DNA of 64,000 nucleotides from JBBRBB01 sp963830175 (lineage in GTDB: Bacteria; Bacteroidota; Bacteroidia; Chitinophagales; Chitinophagaceae). The DNA lies in the NCBI GenBank assembly GCA_963830175.1, contig CAWHKV010000009.1, positions 496,001 to 560,000 on the forward strand, written 5' to 3'. Below the pieces are notes generated by a model. The model did not search any database, was not told where the DNA came from, and worked only from the letters and a program-made list of their open reading frames with translations. Shown piece after piece: positions 42,861-52,566 of the stretch (positions are counted from its first letter, which is position 1; each line of letters opens with the position of its first letter). A program made the translations under genes and the position numbers.

Positions 42861-45023
42861 TTAGTTCATGATCTTTAATTCATCTACAATTTCCCTGGCT
42901 CCTCCTAATTTATCTATGCACCATAACACATATCGCACATCTACACAAATGGTGCGGTTAAGGTCTTTGTCAAATGCAAGTTTATGACTTAATGCCTCGT
43001 AATTACCATCGAAAGCCAGCCCTATCAATTCACCTTTTCCGTTCATAACAGGTGAACCTGAGTTACCCCCAGTAATATCGTTAGTGGTAATAAACCCTAC
43101 TACAATATCATTAAATAGAGGATCGGCATACCTCCCGAAATCTTTGGCTTTATAAAGGTCAATCAATTTTTGAGGAAGGTCAAATTCATAATCGCCGGGT
43201 TTATATTTTTCCATTACACCACTTAATGTTGTTGCATAGTCGTAGGTTACCGCATCGCGTGGATGGTAACTTTTTACATTGCCATAGGAAACACGCATGG
43301 TAAAATTCGCATCGGGATAGGTCTTGTTCATTTTAGCGGGGTTCATTTCAAATAAGCCCTGCATATATTTTCTGCCCAATTCATTATTTTTTGCAATGAA
43401 ATCGGCATATTTTGGTGCATAATTCTTTGTGTAATTTTTAATAAAGGCATCCACTACTTTAAATGCGGGATCACCATGCAATGCTGCAAGCGTAGGATGT
43501 TCCATAAATTCCTGCCACTTCTTATCATCATTCATCATTGTATTGGCAAATACATCTGCCGCATAGGCTTTAAAAGGATTTTCCTGAAGACTGTTATACT
43601 TGGAAAATAATTCATCATAAAATGCTTGAGGTTGCTGGCTTGCATCTACATCACTTAAAAACATCATGATGGCACCTGCAAGAATGTTTTCATCTGCACG
43701 CAGGTTATTATTCTGGTGGTAAGCTTTTCTTGCCTCATCAGCAGCTGTAAGTGCTTTTTTGAAATCAGCAGAGGATGTATCATTCTTTTCTAAAAGACTT
43801 TCAATTGTTTGCCAGCCGGAAGCGGTTTGAATAAGCCGGCTACCCATTATACCTTCATTAATATACATGCGGTGTTTTGCGTATGGCCGCCAGTCGGAGT
43901 AAGATTTTTCATAGTCACTCATTACACTGGCATATTCAGGATGGCTCGAAGCATATGAATTGAAGGCGATTTCGTCTTTCTTTTTTTGACCATACGTATC
44001 AAACTTCAATAATTGTTTTGTTTCACCATCAAAGAACTTCCAATAATTAGCAATACCGGCATACTCACTTGAAAGCTGCAGTTTAGTGGCTTCGCTTTTT
44101 TTCATTTCATCGAACATATATTGCAGGCGCATGGCTCTCAATTTAACCAGCGTTGGATTATTAATGTCTGTACTCAACTGCACGCCATAACTGGTTTCGT
44201 AACGGTTAGTGCTGCCTGGATAACCGAATATCATTGCATAATCCCCATCCCGAAAACCTTTAATGCTTACGGGTAAGAAATATTTTGGTTTTAAGGGAAC
44301 ATTAGACGCATTATAGTTAGCCGGTTTTCCCTCCGGCGACATATACACTCTGAAAACAGAGAAATCTCCTGTATGCCGTGGCCATTCCCAATTATCTGTA
44401 TCACCGCCAAACTTCCCAATGCTTTCCGGTGGGGTGCCTACAAGCCGCACATCTTTATACATATCGTATACATACAAAAGGTATTGCTTGCCTTTAAAAA
44501 TGGAAGTAACTATCGCATATTTGTATTCATCATCCCCGGTGGTTTCTTTAGCTATGGCAGTACTAATTTCTGTAAGCTTCTTTGTTCTGTCTGTGCCTGT
44601 TAAATTGCCCAGCTCTTTAAATACCCTGTCTGAAACGTCTTCGATGCGGTTTAAAAATCGTACTGAAAGGTTTGCCGAGGGTATTTCATTGTTTTTTTGC
44701 ACAGCGTAAAATCCATCACGTAAATAATTGTGTTCGACTGTAGAAGCTGCTGCTATGGCGCTGTACCCGCAATGGTGGTTAGTAAATATTAGGCCCTGGT
44801 CACTCACAATTTCACCTGTACAACCACCGCCAAAGATTACAATTGCATCTTTTATGGAGGCTTTATTAATGCTATACAGTTGTTCTGGTTTTAATTTAAG
44901 GCCATGTTTCACCATGTCTTTATAAACCTGTTCGCCCAGTAGCATGGGCAGCCACATACCTTCATCGGCAAAAGATCGTAGAATGATCAGTAAAAATGAT
45001 AAGGACAGAAAAATTTTCTTCAT
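42861..45023 (-). CDS. S46-family dipeptidyl peptidase (DPP7-like)
   Basis: The 720-residue protein has a signal peptide (MKKIFLSLSFLLIILRSFA) and the S46 fold. The catalytic His lies in IFTNHHCGYSAI near residue 83 and the Ser in GGNSGSPV near 656. About 13 residues on, AFDGN has Gly at the position that separates DPP7 (Gly, hydrophobic P1) from DPP11 (Arg, acidic P1), so DPP7-like specificity is expected from family knowledge. It releases dipeptides from oligopeptides in the periplasm. An exact -7 box precedes it. Confidence 0.92.
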   Translation of the reverse strand: MKKIFLSLSFLLIILRSFADEGMWLPMLLGEQVYKDMVKHGLKLKPEQLYSINKASIKDAIVIFGGGCTGEIVSDQGLIFTNHHCGYSAIAAASTVEHNYLRDGFYAVQKNNEIPSANLSVRFLNRIEDVSDRVFKELGNLTGTDRTKKLTEISTAIAKETTGDDEYKYAIVTSIFKGKQYLLYVYDMYKDVRLVGTPPESIGKFGGDTDNWEWPRHTGDFSVFRVYMSPEGKPANYNASNVPLKPKYFLPVSIKGFRDGDYAMIFGYPGSTNRYETSYGVQLSTDINNPTLVKLRAMRLQYMFDEMKKSEATKLQLSSEYAGIANYWKFFDGETKQLLKFDTYGQKKKDEIAFNSYASSHPEYASVMSDYEKSYSDWRPYAKHRMYINEGIMGSRLIQTASGWQTIESLLEKNDTSSADFKKALTAADEARKAYHQNNNLRADENILAGAIMMFLSDVDASQQPQAFYDELFSKYNSLQENPFKAYAADVFANTMMNDDKKWQEFMEHPTLAALHGDPAFKVVDAFIKNYTKNYAPKYADFIAKNNELGRKYMQGLFEMNPAKMNKTYPDANFTMRVSYGNVKSYHPRDAVTYDYATTLSGVMEKYKPGDYEFDLPQKLIDLYKAKDFGRYADPLFNDIVVGFITTNDITGGNSGSPVMNGKGELIGLAFDGNYEALSHKLAFDKDLNRTICVDVRYVLWCIDKLGGAREIVDELKIMN

Positions 45024-45042
45024 ATGGTAATTTTTTAAAAAA

Positions 45043-45050
45043 CAAACTTA
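45043..45050 (-). promoter_or_regulatory. -7 promoter element of the S46 peptidase gene
   Basis: The minus strand reads TAAGTTTG, an exact TAnnTTTG match, 19 nt before the ATG. Confidence 0.55.
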
Positions 45051-45095
45051 AAGTAAAATGAATAACTGTTAGTTAGCATAGCCAAATATGCAGTC

Positions 45096-46133
45096 TTAAC
45101 TAAATAGTCCTGGTTGTGGACCTTGCCTGAAAGGTTTCTTGCCCAGGTGTTCATAGGCTTTATAGGTTACTTCCCTCCCTCGTGGGGTTCTTTGTAAAAA
45201 CCCTTCCTGAATAAGAAATGGTTCATACACTTCTTCCAGAGTGCCTGCCTCTTCGCCAACGGCAGTTGCAATAGTGGTAATACCTACCGGACCACCTTTA
45301 AATTTTTCAATGATGGTGCTTAATATGCGGTTATCCATATCATCCAGACCATATTCATCTACATTCAGTGCTTTTAATGCGTGCTGCGTTATGCCGATAT
45401 CAATATTGCCATCATTTAGAACCTGTGCAAAATCGCGCACCCTTCTTAGCAGTCCATTAGCAATACGGGGCGTTCCCCTGCTGCGGCGGGCTATTTCTGC
45501 AGATGCTTCTTTTGTAATAGGCACATTTAATATTGCAGCACTTCTATCAATTATACGTGTAAGTATGTCGGAGGTGTAATACTCAAGCCTTGATTTTATA
45601 CCAAACCTCGAAAGCAGGGGTGCAGTTAATAATCCGCTTCTAGTTGTGGCGCCAATGAGCGTAAATTTGTTTAAATTAATTTGAATGCTCCGGGCATTGG
45701 GTCCCGTATCAATCATTATATCTATCCTGAAATCTTCCATTGCAGAATAGAGGTATTCTTCCACCACTGTGCTCAGGCGATGTATCTCATCAATAAACAA
45801 TACGTCGTTTGGCTGAAGGTTGGTAAGAAGTCCTGCAAGGTCGCCAGGTTTTTCAATTACGGGGCCTGAGGTTTCCCGAATGTTTACACCCAGTTCGTTT
45901 GCTACAATTCTTGATAGTGTGGTTTTGCCCAAACCCGGGGGACCATGGAATAAAATATGATCCAGCGCCTCGCCGCGCATTTTAGCCGCCTTAATAAAAA
46001 TGGAAAGATTTTGTATGATTTGTTGCTGCCCTGCAAACTCATCTATTTCTTTCGGGCGTATGCTGTTCTCGTATTCTTTTTCTTCAGGTGAAAGTTGCGA
46101 CCTTTCTGTTTGCAGATTTGGATTGATCATCAA
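45096..46133 (-). CDS. ruvB: Holliday junction branch-migration ATPase RuvB
   Basis: The 345-residue AAA+ motor drives branch migration with RuvA. Walker A GPPGLGKTT is at residues 64-72, Walker B DVLFIDEIHRL follows, then IGATTRSGLLTAPLLSRFG (sensor and arginine-finger region), and the winged-helix domain QEGFLQRTPRGR. The start could be either of two adjacent ATGs. It lies 11 nt after the small transporter gene and is probably cotranscribed with it. Confidence 0.95.
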   Translation of the reverse strand: MMINPNLQTERSQLSPEEKEYENSIRPKEIDEFAGQQQIIQNLSIFIKAAKMRGEALDHILFHGPPGLGKTTLSRIVANELGVNIRETSGPVIEKPGDLAGLLTNLQPNDVLFIDEIHRLSTVVEEYLYSAMEDFRIDIMIDTGPNARSIQINLNKFTLIGATTRSGLLTAPLLSRFGIKSRLEYYTSDILTRIIDRSAAILNVPITKEASAEIARRSRGTPRIANGLLRRVRDFAQVLNDGNIDIGITQHALKALNVDEYGLDDMDNRILSTIIEKFKGGPVGITTIATAVGEEAGTLEEVYEPFLIQEGFLQRTPRGREVTYKAYEHLGKKPFRQGPQPGLFS

Positions 46134-46144
46134 AAAAAATAATG

Positions 46145-46588
46145 CTATTTCTTAATTAAGAATATGCCGGCGATAACTAAAACCACCCCGGCAAACTTCT
46201 GCAAAGTTATTGTTCTTATCTCTGAACCCAGTAAACCAAAATGATCAATAAAAAGAGACATGAATATCTGCCCGCTTACCACCAGTAAAAAGGTAAGTGC
46301 AACACCCTGTGTTTGGTTTATCCAGGTTACATAAGCAACAAAAATAGCCCCAAGTAAACCGCCAACCCATAAGTACCAAGGGGTTACCCCAGACGGTTTA
46401 ATGTTTAAAATAGCACCGCTGTTAACACTTAGGTTTAAAATTAAAAGACAAAAAAGACCAACGATAAAACTTATAAGGGAACCCATCAGCGGGCCGCCTG
46501 TTAACCTGCCGAGCCGTGTATTTAAAACTGCCTGTATAGGTATTATTCCACCTACCAACAGTGTAACAAACATAATCAGGTATTTCAT
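46145..46588 (-). CDS. DMT-superfamily small membrane protein (YdcZ/DUF606 family)
   Basis: The 147-residue protein has five predicted membrane helices. The family pattern is GGIIPIQAVLNTRLGRLTGGPLMGSLISF near the N-terminus and KFAGVVLVIAGIFLI at the C-terminus. YdcZ/DUF606 proteins are half-size relatives of drug/metabolite transporters that act as dimers; the substrate is unknown. It is directly upstream of ruvB. Confidence 0.8.
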   Translation of the reverse strand: MKYLIMFVTLLVGGIIPIQAVLNTRLGRLTGGPLMGSLISFIVGLFCLLILNLSVNSGAILNIKPSGVTPWYLWVGGLLGAIFVAYVTWINQTQGVALTFLLVVSGQIFMSLFIDHFGLLGSEIRTITLQKFAGVVLVIAGIFLIKK

Positions 46589-46757
46589 TTCACATAAAAT
46601 TATTGGGGTTCAGATGCAGGCAACAAAACACTTTGCCTCGCATTCATAATTTTATAAACCATATGCAATTGTAGGGTATTTAATTTATAAAAGCGAGGTC
46701 TGTAGTTAATAGAATTTTGATTTTTATCATTCACTAGAATTCAATTAAATTGATGCC

Positions 46758-47042
46758 ATGACCATTGATATATTTAAACAAAGTTTACAAGGCAATGAGC
46801 CCCCTGTTGCATTGTCTGCACATTTAAAAGCTTTATGGTATGATGGAAAAAATAATTGGGAGCAGTCTCATAAAATTATCCAGGATATAACCGATACAAA
46901 TGCAGCCTGGATACATGCCTATCTACACAGGAAAGAAGGTGATATTTTTAACGCAGATTATTGGTACCGCCGTGCTGGAAAGAAAAGACCAGCCTTTTCT
47001 CTTGAAGAAGAATGGAATGAAATAGCGCAAGCCTTACTATAG
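46758..47042 (+). CDS. Conserved hypothetical protein, helical
   Basis: The 94-residue protein is rich in Trp, His and Ala: ALWYDGKNNWEQSHKIIQD, then AAWIHAYLHRKEGDIFNADYWYRRAG. The strongly patterned HAYLHRKEGD segment suggests a conserved family that I recognise only as hypothetical; it has a TPR-like helical look. There is no signal peptide or membrane segment. Its stop codon abuts that of the convergent porT gene. Confidence 0.65.
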   Translation: MTIDIFKQSLQGNEPPVALSAHLKALWYDGKNNWEQSHKIIQDITDTNAAWIHAYLHRKEGDIFNADYWYRRAGKKRPAFSLEEEWNEIAQALL

Positions 47043-47768
47043 CTATTCTTCTATATTAATAGAGAATAAAACCATACGGGATTGCAGTTTGTCAAACACA
47101 CTTGAAAACTTTAGGTTCTCATCCCTTGCATGAATATTTCTCAACCCACTACTGATTTTTATTTCAGGTGATAATGTTACAAAAGGCAAAAAGAACGTAA
47201 AGCCTAAACCTGCTTCGTAACCGTAATCAAACTTTTGCAGTTTAATCAGGCCCTCGGCATTGCGCGCATTTGAATTACTGGATAGATCAATATCATATTT
47301 AAATCCACCAACCATGTATACCTGAAAATTTTTAAGCCTGTCGCTATTAAACTTTACATGAAATGGGAAACTCATTATGGTGGAGGGCAGCGTTTTTTTG
47401 GTAACCGGTCCTTCATCCAAACCTGGGTTAGGATAGGAAAGCCCGTAAGTGAAGAACCGTGCACCGCCAACAATTAATTCAGGTCCTGCACGCAACTGCA
47501 AACGATCACTAATACGCATGGTTGCAAGTAAGCCTAAGGCAATTCCACCGCTAGACCCCGGCTCTGCCCACATAACACTATCGTACTGTAAAAAACGTTC
47601 GGCTTTGGTCGGGTGAAGGTTCATATTGGCATAACCGAAGGTTAAACCAAAGTAGTAAGGTATTTGATTATGGTCGGGCCGGTATTCTTCTTTCTGGGCA
47701 TTAACGCAATTGCTGGCAATAACACATAAGCCAATCAACACTATTTGCTTCCGCAATAAATACAACAT
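47043..47768 (-). CDS. porT: PorT-like outer membrane protein of the type IX secretion system
   Basis: The 241-residue protein has a signal peptide (MLYLLRKQIVLIGLCVIASNCVNAQ) and alternating strands of a small outer membrane beta-barrel. YYFGLTFGYANMNL, FLQYDSV, SFPFHVKFNSDR, YMVGGFKYDIDL and SPEIKISSGLRN follow the PorT pattern. PorT is needed for type IX secretion and gliding. Its start overlaps the end of ubiE by 28 nt, and ubiE-porT adjacency is common in Bacteroidota; this supports the call. Confidence 0.85.
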   Translation of the reverse strand: MLYLLRKQIVLIGLCVIASNCVNAQKEEYRPDHNQIPYYFGLTFGYANMNLHPTKAERFLQYDSVMWAEPGSSGGIALGLLATMRISDRLQLRAGPELIVGGARFFTYGLSYPNPGLDEGPVTKKTLPSTIMSFPFHVKFNSDRLKNFQVYMVGGFKYDIDLSSNSNARNAEGLIKLQKFDYGYEAGLGFTFFLPFVTLSPEIKISSGLRNIHARDENLKFSSVFDKLQSRMVLFSINIEE

Positions 47769-48484
47769 ATTCCTAAGCTAAGCGTTTTATAAAATGTTTT
47801 CCGGTAACCCGCCCTTTGCATGATGGCAATAAACTGTTCTCGTTCAGGAAAAGCATTTATTGATTTATTCAGGTACGTATAAGCTTCTTTATTCTTTGCA
47901 AATAGTTGTCCAAAACCGGGTGCTACAACTTTCATGTACAGGTTGTAAAAGGCTTTAAAGCCTTTTTTCTTTGGCCTTGAAAACTCCAGCACCACTAATT
48001 TTCCACCGGGTTTTAACACCCTCAACATTTCAGACAAGCCTTTTTCAAGGTTTTCAAAGTTGCGAACACCGAATGCTACGGTTACAGCATCAAACGTATC
48101 GTACGCAAAGTTTATTGTTTCTGCATCACCTGTATAAAGGGTAATAATTTCCTTTAAGGATCTTTTATCAATTTTCTTTCTGCCCACATCCAGCATGCCT
48201 TCAGATATGTCAATACCTACGATCTTATCAGGTTGTAAAAGTGAATGGGTAAGCAGGGGCATATCCGCAGTTCCGGTAGCAACATCCAGTATTATTTTGG
48301 GTTGAATATCCTTTAATTCTAAAATGGATTTCTTACGCCAGGTGCGGTCAATTCCGGCACTTAAAAAACGGTTTAAAAAATCATATTTACCCGAAATTTG
48401 GTCAAACATTTTTCCAACCTGTTCTTTCTTTTTAAGCCGGCTGCCTTCGTCAGGAAAAACTTTATCATGGGCAAATTCAGACAT
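47741..48484 (-). CDS. ubiE: Demethylmenaquinone methyltransferase (UbiE/MenG)
   Basis: The 247-residue SAM-dependent methyltransferase performs the last step of menaquinone synthesis. UbiE signatures are KYDFLNRFLSAGIDRTWRKK, LDVATGTADMPL (SAM motif I), DAVTVAFGVRNFENLEKGL, and KPGGKLVVLEFSRPK. The C-terminus has the usual LSLGICCIYCG. Upstream on the minus strand is TATCTTCG (48491-48498), a one-mismatch -7 box 6 nt before the ATG. It shares a transcript with porT. Confidence 0.93.
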   Translation of the reverse strand: MSEFAHDKVFPDEGSRLKKKEQVGKMFDQISGKYDFLNRFLSAGIDRTWRKKSILELKDIQPKIILDVATGTADMPLLTHSLLQPDKIVGIDISEGMLDVGRKKIDKRSLKEIITLYTGDAETINFAYDTFDAVTVAFGVRNFENLEKGLSEMLRVLKPGGKLVVLEFSRPKKKGFKAFYNLYMKVVAPGFGQLFAKNKEAYTYLNKSINAFPEREQFIAIMQRAGYRKTFYKTLSLGICCIYCGSK

Positions 48485-48631
48485 AGCGCGCGAAGATACA
48501 TACTGGTGCAGGTATATTTATTGCGCTTTTATGAAATGACAAGGGTGCCCGTTAATATTTAGCCAATAGCTTTTTTTGTTTTTGCGGAACTTTGTTACCA
48601 GGTTTACTTTGTAAAACACTTAAATAAGTAC

Positions 48632-49630
48632 ATGCAAACAGGAGAAGACATCAGGCGTTTGAACGAGAAAATAGAATATTCAGCCGGGTTTATCACAGCT
48701 ATCAGAAATGAACTTAAAAAGGTTATTGTTGGCCAGCAATATATGGCAGACAGGCTACTGATTGGCTTGCTGAGCAATGGGCATATTTTATTGGAGGGTG
48801 TTCCCGGTCTTGCCAAAACCTTAACCATTAAATCGCTCGCTGAAACAGTAAATGCGAAATTCAGCCGAATTCAATTTACACCAGATTTGCTACCGGCAGA
48901 TGTTACAGGCACCATGATATATAACCAGTATAAAAATGAATTTGTGGTACGCAAGGGGCCCATATTCGCAAATTTTATTTTGGCCGATGAAATAAACCGT
49001 GCACCTGCAAAAGTTCAAAGCGCCCTGCTTGAAGCAATGCAGGAACGGCAGGTTACAATTGGCGAAACCACCTTTTTACTGGACGATCCCTTCTTAGTGC
49101 TTGCCACGCAGAATCCCCTGGAGCAAGAGGGTACTTACAGCCTGCCAGAAGCACAGGTTGACAGGTTTATGATGAAGGTGGTGGTAGAATACCCGGATAA
49201 AAGTGAGGAACAGAAAATATTGCGCGATGAGGTGCAGGGAAATACCCGGGAAAAATTAAACCCAGTCGTAAGCCTGCAAGAGATCTATCAGGGACGCGCA
49301 TTAACACGGCAGGTATACATGGATGAAAAAATTGAAAAATATATAGTTGATATTGTTTTCGCAACACGTTACCCTGATCAGTATGGATTGGGTAGAATGA
49401 AACACCTGATTAGTTACGGAGGTTCTCCACGTGCAACCATTAACCTGGGTCTGGCTGCAAAAGCAAATGCTTATATGTCTAAACGTGGTTTTGTAATTCC
49501 GGATGATGTAAAAGCCATTTGTAAAGATGTGCTGCGCCACCGCATTGGTTTAACTTACGAGGCAGAAGCAGAGAATGTTACCGCTATACAATTGGTAGAC
49601 GAAATTCTAAGAATGGTTACTGTTCCATAA
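48632..49630 (+). CDS. MoxR-family AAA+ ATPase
   Basis: The 332-residue AAA+ protein has Walker A GVPGLAKT (residues 56-63), Walker B FILADEINRAPAKVQSALLEAMQE, and the sensor region LATQNPLEQEGTYSLPEAQVDRF. MoxR ATPases act as chaperones for von Willebrand factor A proteins. That fits the downstream genes: a DUF58 protein (9 nt away), a BatD-like protein and BatA. Confidence 0.92.
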   Translation: MQTGEDIRRLNEKIEYSAGFITAIRNELKKVIVGQQYMADRLLIGLLSNGHILLEGVPGLAKTLTIKSLAETVNAKFSRIQFTPDLLPADVTGTMIYNQYKNEFVVRKGPIFANFILADEINRAPAKVQSALLEAMQERQVTIGETTFLLDDPFLVLATQNPLEQEGTYSLPEAQVDRFMMKVVVEYPDKSEEQKILRDEVQGNTREKLNPVVSLQEIYQGRALTRQVYMDEKIEKYIVDIVFATRYPDQYGLGRMKHLISYGGSPRATINLGLAAKANAYMSKRGFVIPDDVKAICKDVLRHRIGLTYEAEAENVTAIQLVDEILRMVTVP

Positions 49631-49638
49631 ACATATTT

Positions 49639-50505
49639 ATGACAACTTCAGAACTTCTTTCAAAGGTGCGGGAGCTTGAAATAAAAAGCAAGCGACTTAC
49701 AAATCACCTGTTCTCAGGCGAATATCACACCGCGTTTAAAGGAAGAGGTATGTCTTTTAAAGAAGTGCGTGAATATTACCCCGGTGACGATGTAAGGTTT
49801 ATTGAATGGAATGTTTCTGCGCGCATGGGGCATACATACAGTAAGCTTTTTGAAGAAGAAAGAGAATTGAGTGTATACCTGTTGGTAGATGTAAGTGCCA
49901 GCAGTTTATTCGGCACCTTTAAACAAACCAAAAAAGACCTGATAACAGAAGTTTGTGCGGTGCTTGCCTTTTCGGCTATCAGTAACAATGATAAAGCAGG
50001 TTTAATATTTTTCAGTGATAAAATAGATAAATATATACCTGCAAAAAAGGGAAAGGAACACGTATTATACATGGTGCGTGAAATGCTGAATTTTAAAACA
50101 CACACAGCCCAAACAGATATAGTAAAAGCCTTGCGATTTCTTAACAATACCACAAGGCATAAAAGCATTGTGTTTTTATTAAGTGATTTTGCTGATGCAG
50201 GCTACCAGCATGCATTACGCGTTGCTGCAAAAAGACATGATGTTATTGGTGTGCAGGTATACGATCAGCGCGATGCTGAATTGCCAGCAGTAGGTTTAAT
50301 GCAGGTGCATGATGCCGAAACCGGTCAAAAGGTTTGGTTAGATACCAATGATGCATATTCGCGGCAAAAGTATAAGCAGCAGTTTCAAAAAATTATGGAA
50401 GATGCAAAGGTTCATTTTAAAAATGCAGGAGCAGACCTGATAGTTTTACCAACGGGTGAAGATTATGTAAAAGCATTGCAGCAATTTTTTATAAAAAGAG
50501 CATAA
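49639..50505 (+). CDS. DUF58 domain protein of the Bat operon
   Basis: The 288-residue cytoplasmic protein has the DUF58 signature GRGMSFKEVREYYPGDDVRFIEWNVSARMG followed by a vWA-like fold (YLLVDVSASSLFG carries a DxSxS MIDAS-like motif). Its stop overlaps the next start by one base. It presumably works with the MoxR ATPase; the exact role is unknown. Confidence 0.9.
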   Translation: MTTSELLSKVRELEIKSKRLTNHLFSGEYHTAFKGRGMSFKEVREYYPGDDVRFIEWNVSARMGHTYSKLFEEERELSVYLLVDVSASSLFGTFKQTKKDLITEVCAVLAFSAISNNDKAGLIFFSDKIDKYIPAKKGKEHVLYMVREMLNFKTHTAQTDIVKALRFLNNTTRHKSIVFLLSDFADAGYQHALRVAAKRHDVIGVQVYDQRDAELPAVGLMQVHDAETGQKVWLDTNDAYSRQKYKQQFQKIMEDAKVHFKNAGADLIVLPTGEDYVKALQQFFIKRA

Positions 50506-51482
50506 TGGCAAGGATTATATATTACCCGGGTAAAAGATCAAATAAGCTTCGGCATGCTTTTTCGCTCTTGTTTTTCCTGATTATTTCAGGCACTTTGTAT
50601 GCACAACAATTTTCTGCAACAATCGACCGCGATAAGATATTATTGGGTGAACAGGTATTACTACAGGTTACATTGAAGCAAATAAATACTTCCAAGAATT
50701 TTGTGAATGATTGGGTAAACCTTCCTGATACTTTTAATCACCTGGAGGTGGTGAAACGCGATTTGCCAGATACTGTAATAGTAAACGGGTTGGTAACCTA
50801 TACACAACAATTTACCATAACAGGGTTCGATTCTGGCACCTGGAAAATTCAGCCCTTTGTAATACTTAAAAACAAAGCAACCGGCAAAGAACAAAAACTT
50901 TCGTCTGACCTTCTGCAATTGCAGGTGTTGCCCGTCGATGTCTCATCGCTGGAAGGTTATCACCCAATAAAAGATATTATTGAAGTGGATAAACCCACTA
51001 ATTATTTATTCATTTCTATAATTGCCGCTATTATTTTAGTTATGACATACCTGCTTTACAAATTCATTCAAAAAAAGAAAACTGTTAAACCACTAAACAG
51101 AGAAGAAAAATTGAAGGGAACTCCACTTGAACGAGCCCTTGAAAAATTGCAGCACCTGGAAGAAGAAAACCTGCTGAATAAAAATGCCGTGAAGCTATAC
51201 CATGCAAAAATGGATGATATATACCGCCATTATTTTAAAGAGCGCCTTGCCATTAATGCTTTAAAAATAACAACAGATGAATTAATGATACGGCTGAATG
51301 TTTACATGCAGGAAACTGGCCTGCGAACAAATTTTTACCAGGTTATGCGCCTTAATAATGCTATTAAATTCGCTAAGTATATTCCCCCTAAAGATGAAAG
51401 TGAAGCAGCACTTTCAGTAACAAAAAAAACCCTTATTAATGTAGATGGCATTATTCAAAAATCGTTGCTAAATGCTAACTGA
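50505..51482 (+). CDS. BatD-like membrane protein
   Basis: The 325-residue protein has a signal/anchor segment after a basic N-terminus (LRHAFSLLFFLIISGTLYAQ). An Ig-like extracytoplasmic domain follows (QQFSATIDRDKILLGEQVLLQVTL is typical of the BatD opening), then one membrane helix near residue 170 (YLFISIIAAIILVMTYLLYKF) and a cytoplasmic helical tail. It overlaps batA by 11 nt. The role is inferred from Bat operon context. Confidence 0.78.
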   Translation: MARIIYYPGKRSNKLRHAFSLLFFLIISGTLYAQQFSATIDRDKILLGEQVLLQVTLKQINTSKNFVNDWVNLPDTFNHLEVVKRDLPDTVIVNGLVTYTQQFTITGFDSGTWKIQPFVILKNKATGKEQKLSSDLLQLQVLPVDVSSLEGYHPIKDIIEVDKPTNYLFISIIAAIILVMTYLLYKFIQKKKTVKPLNREEKLKGTPLERALEKLQHLEEENLLNKNAVKLYHAKMDDIYRHYFKERLAINALKITTDELMIRLNVYMQETGLRTNFYQVMRLNNAIKFAKYIPPKDESEAALSVTKKTLINVDGIIQKSLLNAN

Positions 51483-52480
51483 GTGGTATAATAATATTGA
51501 GTTTGCTTATCCCTGGGTTTTACCATTTCTTCTTATAATTCCGGTTATTATTTATTTGTATATAGTAAAGTTTCGAAAAGGATACGCAAGCATGCTGGTT
51601 ACCACCACCCATTTTATTCAGCATATAAAAAGTTTTAAAACCTCTGCCTTGCATGTTCCTATTGTGTTGCGATGCCTTGGAATATTATGCCTGATCGTTG
51701 CATTGGCAAGGCCTCAGCACAAGTATATAGAAACCATACACTGAAGGTGAAGGTATAGACATTGTAATGTGCTTCGATATAAGCGGAAGTATGACTGAAA
51801 CCGACTTTAAACCAAACAGGCTCGAAGCATCTAAAGATGTGGCTTCGCAATTTGTAAGAGATCGCCCCGGCGATAAGATTGGCGTAGTTATTTTCAGCAG
51901 TGTAAGTTTTACCCTCTGCCCGTTAACAACAGATCATAATACGGTAATTAGCCAGATACAAAATATTCAGAGTGGTTACCTGCAAGACGAAGGCACCGCA
52001 ATAGGTAGTGGTTTGGCAACCAGTGTCGATCGCTTACGTATAAGCAAAACAAAATCTAAAATTGTTGTATTGTTAACCGATGGTGTTGATTTTGGCGGCG
52101 CCATACCTCCCGACCTTGCCTTGCAAATGGCTAAATATTATAACATTAAAGTGTATACGATCGGTGTAGGTTCACAAGCAGATGTAAATGAGGTTGTAGA
52201 TTCCCCGTTGGGTCCTGTCGTTAAATCAAAAAAGGTAGATTTTAATGAGCCTTTGCTTAAGCAACTTGCAGAACAAACCAACGGTCAATATTTTCATGCT
52301 ACAGACAGGGGCGCACTGCAAAAAATATATACGAGCATAAATCAACTTGAAAAATCTAAGGTGCAAACCACTACTTACAACCGGTTTACAGATATGTATT
52401 TTCCCTGGCTTGTTGCAGGCTTCATTTTTATTTTTATAGAAGCCATATTGCGCTATACAGTGTTTAAAAAATTTCCGTAA
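51472..52480 (+). pseudogene. batA: BatA-like von Willebrand factor A membrane protein, frame-disrupted
   Basis: The first part (51472-51744) encodes two membrane helices and the conserved IVALARPQ, then reads into TGA. The continuation EGEGIDIVMCFDISGSM, with the MIDAS motif DISGS, is in the next frame. One extra base around 51736-51742 (for example ACCATACACT for ACCAACACT) restores the reading TEGEGID. The C-terminal part (vWA domain, membrane helix near its end) is intact. Bat proteins are linked to stress tolerance and aerotolerance in Bacteroidota. It is the last gene of this operon; no batB or batC follows. Confidence 0.85.
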
Positions 52481-52516
52481 TTATTATGAGCCAGCAATGG
52501 TGCATTCATACAACTA

Positions 52517-52535
52517 CCGTTGCGTCGCACACTTG
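52517..52535 (+). repeat. Dispersed 3'-UTR repeat, copy 3
   Basis: CCGTTGCGTCGCACACTTG. The core begins 40 nt after the batA stop codon and lies between convergent genes. Confidence 0.75.
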
Positions 52536-52566
52536 TGCAGTTATCTAAATAGCAACAAAAAACCGC

